Below, piece after piece: positions 12,679 to 21,193 of a stretch of 64,000 bases of DNA. The position numbers and the translations under genes are program-made. The notes beneath the pieces were generated by a model, which was not told where the DNA came from, ran no database searches, and saw only the letters and a program-made list of their open reading frames with translations. Position 1 is the first letter of the stretch, and every line of letters begins with the position of its first letter. This DNA is from an uncultured Pelagibacteraceae bacterium. Lineage in GTDB: Bacteria > Pseudomonadota > Alphaproteobacteria > Pelagibacterales > Pelagibacteraceae. The stretch lies in assembly GCA_902592675.1 (NCBI GenBank), contig CACJFJ010000001.1, positions 1 to 64,000 on the forward strand. The letters are read 5' to 3'.

Positions 12679-13556
12679 GCAGCTTTTTTTTTTTTAACAA
12701 TTAATTGATAACTTTCATTTAGATCAATTATCATTTTGCAAACCTTAAACTGATGTTCTGCAATACAAGATACTGGAGTTACCTCTGCAGCTGTTCCAGT
12801 TAAAAAACATCCAACAAAATCTTTTAGTTCCTCAGGTTTGATCTTTCTCTCATGAACTTTTATATTTTTTGATTTAGCAATTTCAATAACAGTTCTTCTT
12901 GTGATTCCATCTAAAAATGAGTCTGGGATAGGTGTGTGTAATTCAGCATTTTTATCTTTAAAAAATATATTTGCTCCAGTTGCTTCAGCAACATTACCTT
13001 CGTGATCAAGCATAAGGGAGTCGGTATAGCCTTGTTTTTCAGCTTCATGTTTTGAGAGTGTACAAATCATATAAAGTCCTGATGCTTTTGTATCCCATGG
13101 TATCGTATTTGGTGCAGGTCTTCTCCAATTCGAAATATTTAATTTTATTCCCTCTACCTTAAGCTTTGGATCAAAATAAGATCCCCATTCCCATGTGGCT
13201 ATAGCAACATGAATTTTTGTTTTTTGTGCTGATATGGCCATCATTTCACTTCCTCTCCAAGCAACTGGTCTTACATATCCATTTTCAACTTTTTGAGTTG
13301 CAATTATTTTTTTACTAGCTGAGTTTATTTCATCCTCACTATAAGGAATTTCAAATCCCATTCTTTTTGCAGAATAAAATAATCTTGATGTGTGTTCTTC
13401 AAGTTTAAAAATAGACCCATCATACACTCTTTCACCCTCGAAAACACAACTTGCGTAATGTAAACCGTGGCTCAGTACATGCACTTTAACGTCCGACCAA
13501 TCTACTAATTCGCCGTTGTACCATATTTTTCCTGATCTCTTATCGTAGGGTATCAT
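12675..13556 (-). CDS. ilvE: Branched-chain amino acid aminotransferase
   Basis: This class IV PLP aminotransferase carries out the last step of Leu/Ile/Val synthesis. Motifs include VLSHGLHYASCVFEGERVYDG near the N-terminus. PWDTKASGLYMICTLSKHEAEKQG carries the PLP lysine. The class IV signature follows: EGNVAEATGANIFF. The start is set at MIPYDKRSGKIWYNG (13556; 293 aa), not the track's 13586, because the extra ten residues (VIIFYNISK) are not family-like. A divergent 74-base gap separates it from the petP-like gene. This ilvE-petP-petR neighbourhood is shared by many alphaproteobacteria. Confidence 0.96.
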   Translation of the reverse strand: MIPYDKRSGKIWYNGELVDWSDVKVHVLSHGLHYASCVFEGERVYDGSIFKLEEHTSRLFYSAKRMGFEIPYSEDEINSASKKIIATQKVENGYVRPVAWRGSEMMAISAQKTKIHVAIATWEWGSYFDPKLKVEGIKLNISNWRRPAPNTIPWDTKASGLYMICTLSKHEAEKQGYTDSLMLDHEGNVAEATGANIFFKDKNAELHTPIPDSFLDGITRRTVIEIAKSKNIKVHERKIKPEELKDFVGCFLTGTAAEVTPVSCIAEHQFKVCKMIIDLNESYQLIVKKKKAA

Positions 13557-13579
13557 CTTTGAAATATTATAAAAAATTA

Positions 13580-13608
13580 TTACCAAAAAATATCTTTGTA
13601 TCTATAAT
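13580..13608 (+). promoter_or_regulatory. Putative sigma70-type promoter of the petP-petR-kinase operon
   Basis: TTACCA (13580-13585) lies 17 bases before a perfect TATAAT (13603-13608). It would start transcription near 13615, about 16 bases before the petP ATG at 13631. Four of six -35 bases match TTGACA. AT-rich DNA gives many chance TATAAT boxes, but the spacing and position in a divergent gap support this one. Another TATAAT on the minus strand (13571-13566) sits just upstream of ilvE, without a convincing -35 box. Confidence 0.4.
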
Positions 13609-13630
13609 ATGTCAATATAACTTACCTATA

Positions 13631-14068
13631 ATGAAAGAACTTTTATATCTTAAAGACGATCAGCTAAAGGAACTGATAGAAAAACTATTTATCAGCTATA
13701 GAGAGACATTTTCGGACTCTAAAAAAGTTCTCTCAAAATATTCTATCGGCCTAGCTCATCAAAAAGTTATACATCTATTATCAATGTATGAAGGTATTTC
13801 AATAACCGAATTGCTTAAAAAACTTAAAATTACGAAACAAAGTCTTAATAGAGTATTGAAAGATTTAATAAAAATTGAAATGGTAGTTTTTAAAAAAGAT
13901 GATCAGGACACTCGTATCAAACACGTTTTTTTGAATGAGAAAGGTAAAAAAATATTCAATGAAATTTTTGAAATTCAAAAAAAAAGAATACACAACGCTC
14001 TTTTAAGCTCTACCTCTGAAGAAGTATTAAGCTTTGATAACGTTTTAAAGAAAATTATAAATGGATAA
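13631..14068 (+). CDS. petP: MarR-family transcriptional regulator, PetP-like
   Basis: This is a 145-residue winged helix-turn-helix protein. The segment GLAHQKVIHLLSMYEGISITELLKKLKITKQSLNRVLKDLI is the MarR DNA-binding core. It closely follows the pattern of PetP, the regulator encoded with PetR in alphaproteobacteria such as Rhodobacter capsulatus (from memory of the family). The track starts at 13559. The ATG at 13631 is preferred because the upstream 24 codons lie in the promoter region and are not family-like. The gene overlaps petR by eight bases. The sensed ligand is unknown. Confidence 0.85.
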   Translation: MKELLYLKDDQLKELIEKLFISYRETFSDSKKVLSKYSIGLAHQKVIHLLSMYEGISITELLKKLKITKQSLNRVLKDLIKIEMVVFKKDDQDTRIKHVFLNEKGKKIFNEIFEIQKKRIHNALLSSTSEEVLSFDNVLKKIING

Positions 14069-14738
14069 GTTAAAAGCACATATTCTAGTTGTTGATGATG
14101 ATGATGGAATTAGAACTTTAGTTAAAAAGTATTTGAATGAAAATAATTACTTAGTAACGTCTGCTAAAAATGCTGAGGATGCATCAGAAAAAGTAAAAAT
14201 TATAAAATTTGATTTAATTATTTTAGATATAATGATGCCAGGTAAAAGTGGATTGGAATTTATAAAAGAAAATATAAAAAAAATTGATACCCCAATAATA
14301 CTTTTAACTGCAAAGGGAGAGGCAACAGATAGAATTGAGGGACTGGAAATTGGTGCTGATGACTACTTACCAAAACCCTTTGAGCCAAAAGAACTTGTTT
14401 TAAGAATTCAAAATATAATCACAAAAACAAAAATTAAAAATCAAAAGAAAATTGTAAATTTTGAAAATATAAAAATAGATTTAAATAAACAATTAATATT
14501 TAAAAACAATATGGAATATAAAATAAATAAAACAGAAAAGATAATTCTTGAAAGAATGATTAATAACCCAGGTAAAACTTTTTCGAGAGAAGAAATAGGT
14601 TTATTAATAGATTTAGATAAAGAGCGATCGATTGATGTTATTATAACAAGATTGAGAAAAAAAATTGAGACTGATCCCAAAAATCCAAAATTTTTGCAAA
14701 CAATAAGAGGAACTGGCTATGTTTTATGGATTGAATAA
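14061..14738 (+). CDS. petR: OmpR/PetR-type response regulator
   Basis: This 225-residue two-component regulator has an N-terminal receiver domain. The acidic pocket reads VVDDDDG, the phosphorylated aspartate is D56 in LIILDIMMPGKSG, and the switch residues are T83 and K105 (ADDYLPKPF). A C-terminal winged-helix DNA-binding domain ends in VDVIITRLRKKIE and IRGTGYVLW, typical of the OmpR/PhoB class. It overlaps both the petP-like gene upstream and the kinase gene downstream, so the three form one coupled operon. In Rhodobacter, PetR is needed for respiratory and photosynthetic growth. A similar envelope or respiratory role here is inference. Confidence 0.93.
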   Translation: MDKLKAHILVVDDDDGIRTLVKKYLNENNYLVTSAKNAEDASEKVKIIKFDLIILDIMMPGKSGLEFIKENIKKIDTPIILLTAKGEATDRIEGLEIGADDYLPKPFEPKELVLRIQNIITKTKIKNQKKIVNFENIKIDLNKQLIFKNNMEYKINKTEKIILERMINNPGKTFSREEIGLLIDLDKERSIDVIITRLRKKIETDPKNPKFLQTIRGTGYVLWIE

Positions 14739-16038
14739 ATTTGTTAAAAATATTCTTCCTAAGAGATTATTTTATAGGGCACTTTTAATTGTTGCAGTAC
14801 CAGTAATCGCTCTTCAAGTTATAATTACAATTGTTTTTTTTGATAGTCTATGGATTAAAACAAATAAAGGAATGACTAAGGCATTAGTAAATGAAATCAA
14901 TACATTTATGGAAGTTTATAATGATGAAATTTACGATAAAAATGAAATTACAAATCTTTTTTCAGTATATCAAAACTTAAATATAGAGTACGTTGAGGAT
15001 AGCAGTTTTATATATGAATATGAAGAAAGATGGTTCAGCCCAATTGACAGAACTCTAAGAAGAGAATTAAAATCAAAATTTGGTACAGGAAAATTTTGGT
15101 TTAATTCAACTAATTATAAAGAATTAATCGATATAAGAATTAAATATCAGTTAGGATACTTTAAATTTTTGATTCCAAAAGATCGCGTAACAAGCTCGTC
15201 GGCTAGAATATTTGCTCTTTGGATAACAGTGCCTGCGCTTATAATGATTTTCATATCTCTTATTTTTTTAAAAAATCAGACAAGACCTATAACTAATCTC
15301 GCAAAAGCTGCTGAAAAATTTGGAAAGGGTGAAGAAATTGAGGAATTCAAACCATCTGGAGCTGCAGAGATAAGGCAAGCAGGATATGAGTTTGATAAGA
15401 TGAGAAAAAGAATAGTTCGTCATTTAAATCAAAGATCTGAGATGTTGTCAGGAATCAGTCACGATTTAAGAACACCGTTAACAAGAATGAAGCTTCAAAT
15501 AGCATTTATAAAAGATAAAGAAATTGAGGAGAAACTGGCTGAGGATATAAATGAAATGGAGAAAATGCTAAATGAATATCTTCAATTCACAAGTTCGTCT
15601 TTTAAAGAGAAAGATGAAAAATTTAATCTTTCAGAACTAATTTCAAAAATAGTAAAAAAATATGAAAATCATAACATCTCAACAAATTTGATGGCAAATA
15701 TCTTCCTTAATGGTCGTAAAAATTTAATTCAAAGAAGTGTTAATAATCTTTTAGAAAATGCAATAAAATATGCTGACAAAATTAATATTGAACTTAGTAA
15801 AAATAATAACAACTTATTTATAAAAATCGAGGATAATGGACCTGGAATACCTGAGAATGAATACGAAAATGTATTTAAACCATTTTATAAAATAGACAAA
15901 GGAAGGGCAGATGCAAAGTCAAGTGTTGGCCTGGGTTTGTCAATAGCTTCAGACATAATTAGATCTCACGGTGGAAATATTAAACTTGAAAAATCTTCTT
16001 TAAATGGATTAAGCGTTAAGATTTTTTTACCCGTTTAA
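14719..16038 (+). CDS. envZ: EnvZ-like sensor histidine kinase
   Basis: This 439-residue membrane kinase is the likely partner of the response regulator it overlaps by 20 bases. The order is a first membrane segment (about residues 19-45), a periplasmic sensor region of about 120 residues and a second membrane segment (about 164-186). Next come a HAMP linker (RPITNLAKAAEKFGKG) and the H-box SGISHDLRTPLTRMK with H248. The ATPase domain shows N, G1 and G2 boxes (LLENAIKYAD, IEDNGPGIPENE, VGLGLSIASDII). The periplasmic domain gives no clue to the signal. Its 3' end overlaps the convergent UbiK-like gene by 23 bases. Confidence 0.93.
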   Translation: MFYGLNKFVKNILPKRLFYRALLIVAVPVIALQVIITIVFFDSLWIKTNKGMTKALVNEINTFMEVYNDEIYDKNEITNLFSVYQNLNIEYVEDSSFIYEYEERWFSPIDRTLRRELKSKFGTGKFWFNSTNYKELIDIRIKYQLGYFKFLIPKDRVTSSSARIFALWITVPALIMIFISLIFLKNQTRPITNLAKAAEKFGKGEEIEEFKPSGAAEIRQAGYEFDKMRKRIVRHLNQRSEMLSGISHDLRTPLTRMKLQIAFIKDKEIEEKLAEDINEMEKMLNEYLQFTSSSFKEKDEKFNLSELISKIVKKYENHNISTNLMANIFLNGRKNLIQRSVNNLLENAIKYADKINIELSKNNNNLFIKIEDNGPGIPENEYENVFKPFYKIDKGRADAKSSVGLGLSIASDIIRSHGGNIKLEKSSLNGLSVKIFLPV

Positions 16039-16267
16039 TTTTATTCTTTTTAATAGTTTTTGATTGATTTATTTTTTTTTCCAAGTTGTCTATACGTTTG
16101 TTCAATATATCAAGCTCTTCTTTGCTTACTATTTTCATTCTAAAGATTATTTCTTCACGCTTAGATTTTAAAATTGTCATTAATTCATTAACCAAATCTT
16201 TAGAAGATACTAAGCCCTGTTCAAATATTTTGGCTAACTTTTCAATAACAAACTTTGAATTTTTCAT
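16016..16267 (-). CDS. ubiK: UbiK/BMFP-family accessory factor
   Basis: This 83-residue, highly charged helical protein includes RMKIVSKEELDILNKRIDNLEKKI. It resembles the C-terminal coiled-coil of the UbiK (YqiC, BMFP) family: RLDLVTREEFDVLxxxLxxLExKL. The N-terminal amphipathic part (EKLAKIFEQGLVSSKDLVNELMTILKSKREE) also fits. Family members help ubiquinone biosynthesis and associate with membranes. It ends in a Lys-rich tail. It converges on the kinase gene with a 23-base overlap and diverges from lgt. The small size makes the call moderate. Confidence 0.7.
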   Translation of the reverse strand: MKNSKFVIEKLAKIFEQGLVSSKDLVNELMTILKSKREEIIFRMKIVSKEELDILNKRIDNLEKKINQSKTIKKNKIKRVKKS

Positions 16268-16305
16268 ATATTTATATAACTATAGCTTATAATTATAATT
16301 TAAAA

Positions 16306-17088
16306 ATGTTCATTAATAATTTTGACCCAGTTGCATTAGAAATTTTCTCTTTAGAAATTAGATGGTATTCTTTATCATATATTGCTGGAATAGTTGGTGG
16401 CTGGATATTGGGAAAAAATATTTTTGTAACAAATGTCAGATTAAAAGAGAAATTTGACGACTACATGACATATTTGATTATTGGTATAATAATTGGAGGT
16501 CGACTAGGATATGTTTTTTTTTATAACCCAAGCTATTATTCAAACAACATAATTGATATTTTGAAGATATGGAATGGGGGAATGTCATTTCACGGAGGTT
16601 TGATTGGGGTTATTGTGGCGAGTATTTTTTTTGCAAAAAAAAACGATTTAAATATTTTCTCTTGCTTAGATATTGTATCTTTAGTTGCTCCAATTGGAAT
16701 TTTTTTTGGAAGGTTGGCCAACTTTATAAACTCAGAGTTATACGGGACCCAAACTAGCGTTTTTTGGGCAGTAAAATTTGTGAAAGTTGATAATATTTAC
16801 AGGCACCCAACACAACTTTATGAAGCTTTTTTTGAGGGTTTAATTTTATTTTTAATATTAATTTATTTTAGACGTAAAAAATTACTTTCCATGCCAGGTT
16901 TAATTTCAGGGTTATTTCTGATATTTTATTCAATTTTTCGAATCGTAATCGAAATTTTTAGAGTGCCAGATGAACAATTAGGTTATTTATTTTTTCAAAT
17001 TACGATGGGGCAAACGATCAGTTTTATTTTTTTGATAATTGGGTTTTATTTAGTAATCACAAAATATGAAACAAAGAAAAATTATTAA
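16306..17088 (+). CDS. lgt: Prolipoprotein diacylglyceryl transferase
   Basis: This inner-membrane enzyme adds diacylglyceryl from phosphatidylglycerol to lipoprotein precursors. Recognisable are IRWYSLSYIAGIVGGW, GGRLGYVFFYN, WNGGMSFHGGLIGVI with the essential His-Gly-Gly, and the Lgt signature GRLANFINSELYG. The start is placed at MFINNFDPVALEI (16306; 260 aa) in place of the track's 16255, whose extra residues overlap the UbiK promoter side. Two overlapping-looking TATAAT boxes (16288 and 16294) lie just before this ATG. The next gene overlaps by 23 bases, giving an lgt-midA-pgeF operon. Confidence 0.95.
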   Translation: MFINNFDPVALEIFSLEIRWYSLSYIAGIVGGWILGKNIFVTNVRLKEKFDDYMTYLIIGIIIGGRLGYVFFYNPSYYSNNIIDILKIWNGGMSFHGGLIGVIVASIFFAKKNDLNIFSCLDIVSLVAPIGIFFGRLANFINSELYGTQTSVFWAVKFVKVDNIYRHPTQLYEAFFEGLILFLILIYFRRKKLLSMPGLISGLFLIFYSIFRIVIEIFRVPDEQLGYLFFQITMGQTISFIFLIIGFYLVITKYETKKNY

Positions 17089-18112
17089 TCTACCTTTAGA
17101 TAAATTTATCAATTTTTCTCTCTATGATAAAAAATTTGGATACTATATGAAAAAAAACCCTTTTGGAAAAAAAGGTGATTTTATTACATCACCAAATATA
17201 TCAAGGCTTTTCTCTGAGATGATTGCTATTTGGGTTTTTAGTTTTTGGCAAAATTTAGGGTGTCCAAAAAAATTTAATCTAATAGAGCTTGGTGCTGGTA
17301 ATGGTGAAATGATGAAAGTAATGATTGAAAGTTTTAAAAAATTTCCAATATTTTATAATTCATGTAATTTTTATATTTTTGAAACAAGCCCGTCTCTTAT
17401 TAAAATTCAAAAAAAAAAATTAAATAATTATAAGATTATATGGTTATCGAAAATAAAAAAAATTCAAAAATTACCAAGTTTATTTATTGCAAATGAATTC
17501 TTTGATGCAATCGCAATTAAACAATTTATTAAAAAAGATAATGCTTGGTTTGAAAAATTTGTTTCACTAAGAAATAAAAGTGACTCCTTCTTTTTTGAAA
17601 AGAAAATTAATATGAAAATATTTGAAAAGAAAATCAATTTCAATGTTTCTAAAAATCAAGATTTTATCGAATATTCAGAGCTTGGTTTTGATTACCTAAG
17701 AAATATTTCAAAGATTATAAAAGAAAATTCAGGAGGTCTTTTATTAATAGATTATGGATACACTAATAAAAAAATGAGGGACACAATACAGTCTGTATCG
17801 AAGCATAAATTTACAAATATTCTAAAAAATATTGGAGACTCTGATATAACTTATCACATTAACTTCCATCTTTTTAAAGAAATAACAAAACAAATTGGAG
17901 GTTTGAAAAGTAATTTAACCAGCCAAAGAGAATTTCTTATTAAAATGGGTATTTTTCAAAGAGCGGAAATAATCTCAAAAAAAGAGAGTTTTTTAAGAAA
18001 AACTGATATTTATTACAGACTAAAAAGACTTGTTGATAAAAATCAAATGGGTGAATTATTTAAGGTCATGTTTATAACAAATAAAAGAAATAAATTTAAA
18101 TTAGGATTTTAA
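17066..18112 (+). CDS. MidA/NDUFAF7-family SAM-dependent methyltransferase
   Basis: This 348-residue member of the DUF185 family has the opening FINFSLYDKKFGYYMKKNPFGKKGDFITSP and LFSEMIAIW. The SAM-binding FNLIELGAGNGEMMKVM follows, then LFIANEFFDAIAIKQF and GGLLLIDYGYTN. In mitochondria NDUFAF7 dimethylates an arginine of a complex I subunit during assembly. A comparable role in bacteria is plausible but not shown. It is the middle gene of the conserved lgt-midA-pgeF order. The next gene starts immediately after its TAA with a non-standard codon. Confidence 0.9.
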   Translation: MKQRKIINLPLDKFINFSLYDKKFGYYMKKNPFGKKGDFITSPNISRLFSEMIAIWVFSFWQNLGCPKKFNLIELGAGNGEMMKVMIESFKKFPIFYNSCNFYIFETSPSLIKIQKKKLNNYKIIWLSKIKKIQKLPSLFIANEFFDAIAIKQFIKKDNAWFEKFVSLRNKSDSFFFEKKINMKIFEKKINFNVSKNQDFIEYSELGFDYLRNISKIIKENSGGLLLIDYGYTNKKMRDTIQSVSKHKFTNILKNIGDSDITYHINFHLFKEITKQIGGLKSNLTSQREFLIKMGIFQRAEIISKKESFLRKTDIYYRLKRLVDKNQMGELFKVMFITNKRNKFKLGF

Positions 18113-18114
18113 AT

Positions 18115-18876
18115 CTGATTATTTCAAAGAAATTATCAAAACACAATAAGATAAGTCATGCTTTCTTTAATAGGAAGGGTGGTAAGTCAAAAGGTATTTA
18201 CAAAAGTTTAAATTGTGGTCTTGGCTCTAATGATAAAAAAAATAAAGTATTAGAAAATTTAGAAATAGTTAAAAATAGACTAAATAAAAAATCAAAAAAT
18301 ATTTTTTTGGTTAATCAAGTACATAGTAATAGGTTCGTTTTTGTAAATAAAAAATTTAAAATTAAAAAAAAAAGAATTATTGCTGATGCTATAATAACTA
18401 ATCAAAGAAATCTTCCAATAGCTGTCCTAACTGCTGATTGTGTACCCATATTGTTATATGACAAAGAGAAAGATATTATAGCGGCAATTCATGCTGGATG
18501 GAGAGGTGCTTATAAGGGTATAATTAAAAACGTTGTAAAGTTTATGATTAAAAAAGGATGTAAAAGTAAAAATATTCTTGCAGCTATTGGTCCTTCTATT
18601 TCAAGTTCAAATTATAATGTAAAAGAAGATTTTAAAAAAAAATTCATAAAAAAAGATAAAAGAAATATAATTTTTTTTAGGACTAGGTTGAATTTTATTT
18701 ATTTCGACCTCCCAAATTATGTAAAATATCAACTTAAATTAAATAAAATTACAAATATTGATATGAAAAATACTGATACTTTTGATAAAAAAAATAACTT
18801 ATTTAGTGCTAGACGATCTTTAAGATTAAAACATGATGATTATGGTAGAAATATTTCGATAATTATGATTAAGTAA
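18115..18876 (+). CDS. pgeF: YfiH/PgeF-family protein (laccase-domain, purine nucleoside phosphorylase-like), CTG start proposed
   Basis: The family domain is clear: SHAFFNRKGGKSKGIYKSLN near the N-terminus, VNQVHSN, a TADCVPILLYD block, AIHAGWRGAYKGI and the C-terminal FSARRSLR. The Cys and His residues of the metal site are present. Members act on purine nucleosides or edit peptidoglycan precursors. The track's start (TTG, 18307) would remove about 64 conserved residues. The frame is open back to 18100, yet it contains no ATG, GTG or TTG before the conserved region. CTG at 18115, three bases after the midA stop, is the best start (253 aa). An ATT at 18118 or 18121 is the alternative. Confidence 0.85.
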   Translation: MIISKKLSKHNKISHAFFNRKGGKSKGIYKSLNCGLGSNDKKNKVLENLEIVKNRLNKKSKNIFLVNQVHSNRFVFVNKKFKIKKKRIIADAIITNQRNLPIAVLTADCVPILLYDKEKDIIAAIHAGWRGAYKGIIKNVVKFMIKKGCKSKNILAAIGPSISSSNYNVKEDFKKKFIKKDKRNIIFFRTRLNFIYFDLPNYVKYQLKLNKITNIDMKNTDTFDKKNNLFSARRSLRLKHDDYGRNISIIMIK

Positions 18877-18885
18877 ATACTTTCA

Positions 18886-19818
18886 ATGAAATTATTAACT
18901 GGAAATAGCAATAAGGTCTTAAGTAAAAATATTGCTAAATATTTAAAAACTAAACTAGTAAATTCAAGTATTAGGAAGTTTGCCGATGGTGAAATTTATG
19001 TTGAGATAAATGAAAATATCAGAGGTAATAGCATATTTATAATACAATCAATTTCATCTCCGGCTAACGATAATTTGATGGAATTATTATTGTGCATTGA
19101 TGCCCTTAAAAGATCTTCGGCAAAAAATATTACTGCTGTTATACCATATTTTGGTTATGCAAGACAGGATAGAAAGGTAGTACCAAGAACATCCATTTCC
19201 GCAAAATTAGTTTCAAACTTAATAACGAAAGCCGGTGCTGATAGAGTGGTGACTGTGGATTTACATGCAGGACAAATCCAGGGATTTTTTGATATACCTG
19301 TAGACAATCTTTTTGCAACTCCAATATTTGCAAGACACATTAAAAAGAAAATTAAAGATAAAAAAATTATTTGTGTTGCACCTGATGTTGGAGGCACTGA
19401 AAGAGCAAGAGCTCTTGGAAAACTTTTAAATGTTGGGCTAGCAATTGTTGATAAACGAAGACCAAAGCCAGGTCAGTCGCAAGTGATGAATGTAATTGGT
19501 GACGTAAAAAATCAAACCTGTATAATTGTTGATGACATAATTGACTCTGGTGGAACGATTATAAATGCAGCAAAAGCATTAAAAAATAGAGGTGCAAAAG
19601 AAGTTTATGTTTATATCACTCACGGTGTATTAAGTGGTGAAGCAGTTAAAAAAATCAAAAATTCCGTTATAAAAAATTTGGTGATTACAGACACAATCGA
19701 TAACAGTCAAAAAACTAAAAGTGCTAAAAACATAGAAGTTTTACCTATTTCAGGCCTAATGGCTGAAGCAATAAAAAGAATATCAAACTCAACCTCAGTT
19801 TCAGATTTATTTAAATAA
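18886..19818 (+). CDS. prs: Ribose-phosphate pyrophosphokinase
   Basis: This 310-residue enzyme makes PRPP from ribose 5-phosphate and ATP for nucleotide, histidine and tryptophan synthesis. It has [29 protein letters not shown] (ATP flexible loop), the divalent-metal/PRPP signature [18 protein letters not shown] and the PRPP loop [13 protein letters not shown]. Length is standard. It follows pgeF after nine bases and precedes rplY by 43 bases. The prs-rplY-pth-ychF order is common in alphaproteobacteria. Confidence 0.97.
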   Translation: MKLLTGNSNKVLSKNIAKYLKTKLVNSSIRKFADGEIYVEINENIRGNSIFIIQSISSPANDNLMELLLCIDALKRSSAKNITAVIPYFGYARQDRKVVPRTSISAKLVSNLITKAGADRVVTVDLHAGQIQGFFDIPVDNLFATPIFARHIKKKIKDKKIICVAPDVGGTERARALGKLLNVGLAIVDKRRPKPGQSQVMNVIGDVKNQTCIIVDDIIDSGGTIINAAKALKNRGAKEVYVYITHGVLSGEAVKKIKNSVIKNLVITDTIDNSQKTKSAKNIEVLPISGLMAEAIKRISNSTSVSDLFK

Positions 19819-19861
19819 TTACCTTGATTATTTACAAACATGGGTTAAAAAACTCTCTTTT

Positions 19862-20599
19862 ATGAATTCACTAGAGGCTAACATTAGAAATAACTCCACT
19901 AAAGGACAACTCAATACTATTAGAAACAATGGTAATGTTCCCGCTATAATTTATGGTGGAAAAGATGAAAATCAAAAAATATATGTCTCAAAAAAGCTTT
20001 TAAAAAATTTAATTGATAAAGAAAATTTTTTATCAAATATTTTAACTCTCAATATTGATGGCAAACCTCAAAATGTTTTACCTAGGGAAGTAAAATATCA
20101 TATAATAAGTGATGAACCGACGCATGTTGATTTTTTAAGAGTGTTACCTGGTGTTAAGATTAAGATTGAAGTTCCTGTGAAATTTATAAATCATGAAAAA
20201 TCACCTGGACTGAAACGAGGTGGAGTTTTAAATATAGTTAGAAGAAAAGTAGAGCTCAAATGCCCAAGTGAAAAAATACCTGAGAGCTTAACAATAAATC
20301 TTGATGGAGTTGATATTGGAGAAAGTTTTAAGATTTCATCTGTTAAACTTGATGATGAAGTCACACCAACAATCCGAGGAAGAGATTTTGTTATAGCTAC
20401 CTTAGCAGCACCAACGGTGATGAAAGAACCTGAAAAACCTGCTGAGGCAGAGACCGCTGAGGGAGAACAAGGAGCTGAGGGCACTGAAGCTGCAGCAACA
20501 GATGGTGATAAACCTCAAGCAGATACCTCTAAAGGTGATAAAAAAGAAGGTGAAGAAAATAAATCTGCCGAAAAAAAACAGGCTGAAGAAAAAAAATAA
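19862..20599 (+). CDS. rplY: 50S ribosomal protein L25 (Ctc/TL5 type, long form)
   Basis: This is a 245-residue protein. The N-terminal 5S rRNA-binding L25 domain (KGQLNTIRNNGNVPAIIYGG) is followed by the beta-rich TL5/Ctc C-terminal domain, with VKFINHEKSPGLKRGGVLNIV and ITIRGRDFVIATL-like segments. The last 50 residues are a low-complexity tail of Glu, Ala and Lys (EKPAEAETAEGEQGAEG, then KKQAEEKK), probably disordered. This tail is longer than in many relatives and changes from acidic to Lys-rich at its end. A ribosomal role is secure. Confidence 0.94.
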   Translation: MNSLEANIRNNSTKGQLNTIRNNGNVPAIIYGGKDENQKIYVSKKLLKNLIDKENFLSNILTLNIDGKPQNVLPREVKYHIISDEPTHVDFLRVLPGVKIKIEVPVKFINHEKSPGLKRGGVLNIVRRKVELKCPSEKIPESLTINLDGVDIGESFKISSVKLDDEVTPTIRGRDFVIATLAAPTVMKEPEKPAEAETAEGEQGAEGTEAAATDGDKPQADTSKGDKKEGEENKSAEKKQAEEKK

Positions 20600-20632
20600 T
20601 CTACTAAATTGCAAATTTTTATAAATTAATTT

Positions 20633-21193
20633 ATGCTTTTACTCGTAGGATTAGGTAATCCCACACCTAACAGTGAAAATAACCGACACAATGTGGGTTT
20701 CAAAATTATTGACTCAATTAATAAAAAATTTGGTCTCTCTAAACAAAAACCAAAATTTAAAGGCCTCTTAACAACAGGTAATATTGAGGGTAAAAAAGTT
20801 TATGCAATTAAACCCTTAACTTTTATGAATAACTCAGGAATTTGTATAAGAGAATTAATTGAATACTTTAAGTTTGATGTAGATAACGTCATTGTTTTTC
20901 ATGATGATCTAGATGTGGAATTTGGAAAAATAAAAGCTAAATTTGGAGGATCAAGTGCAGGCCATAATGGTATAGCCTCAATTGATAAGTTTATAGGAAA
21001 AGACTACTCTAGAGTAAGAATAGGTATAGGTAAACCAAAAGGAAATATTGAAATCTCAGACTATGTTTTACAAAATTTCAGTGAAGATGAAAATATTGAA
21101 ATTGAAAAAATTTCTAAAGATATCACTGACTCTCTTTCAATTCTTGTTGAAAAAAAATTAGATTTATTTTCTAGTACTGTTAATAATAAGTAA
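20633..21193 (+). CDS. pth: Peptidyl-tRNA hydrolase
   Basis: This 186-residue enzyme releases tRNA from prematurely dropped peptidyl-tRNAs. It carries VGLGNPTPNSENNRHNVGF with the catalytic histidine, KPLTFMNNSG and the HDDLDVEFGKIKAKFGGSSAGHNG signature with the catalytic aspartate. Its TAA shares the A of the ychF start (TAATG), so the two are translated as a coupled pair. Length is normal for bacterial Pth. Confidence 0.97.
   Translation: MLLLVGLGNPTPNSENNRHNVGFKIIDSINKKFGLSKQKPKFKGLLTTGNIEGKKVYAIKPLTFMNNSGICIRELIEYFKFDVDNVIVFHDDLDVEFGKIKAKFGGSSAGHNGIASIDKFIGKDYSRVRIGIGKPKGNIEISDYVLQNFSEDENIEIEKISKDITDSLSILVEKKLDLFSSTVNNK

Noticed and set aside
18080-18120. Possible ribosomal frameshift fusing MidA to PgeF, since pgeF lacks a normal start
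   Set aside because: No slippery heptamer of the X XXY YYZ type lies in the MidA frame before its stop. The TAA followed at once by CTG fits coupled re-initiation better.
20191-20614. Minus-strand ORFs opposite rplY (97 and 70 aa)
   Set aside because: They are antisense shadows of the repetitive Glu/Ala/Lys tail of L25 and have no family-like features.
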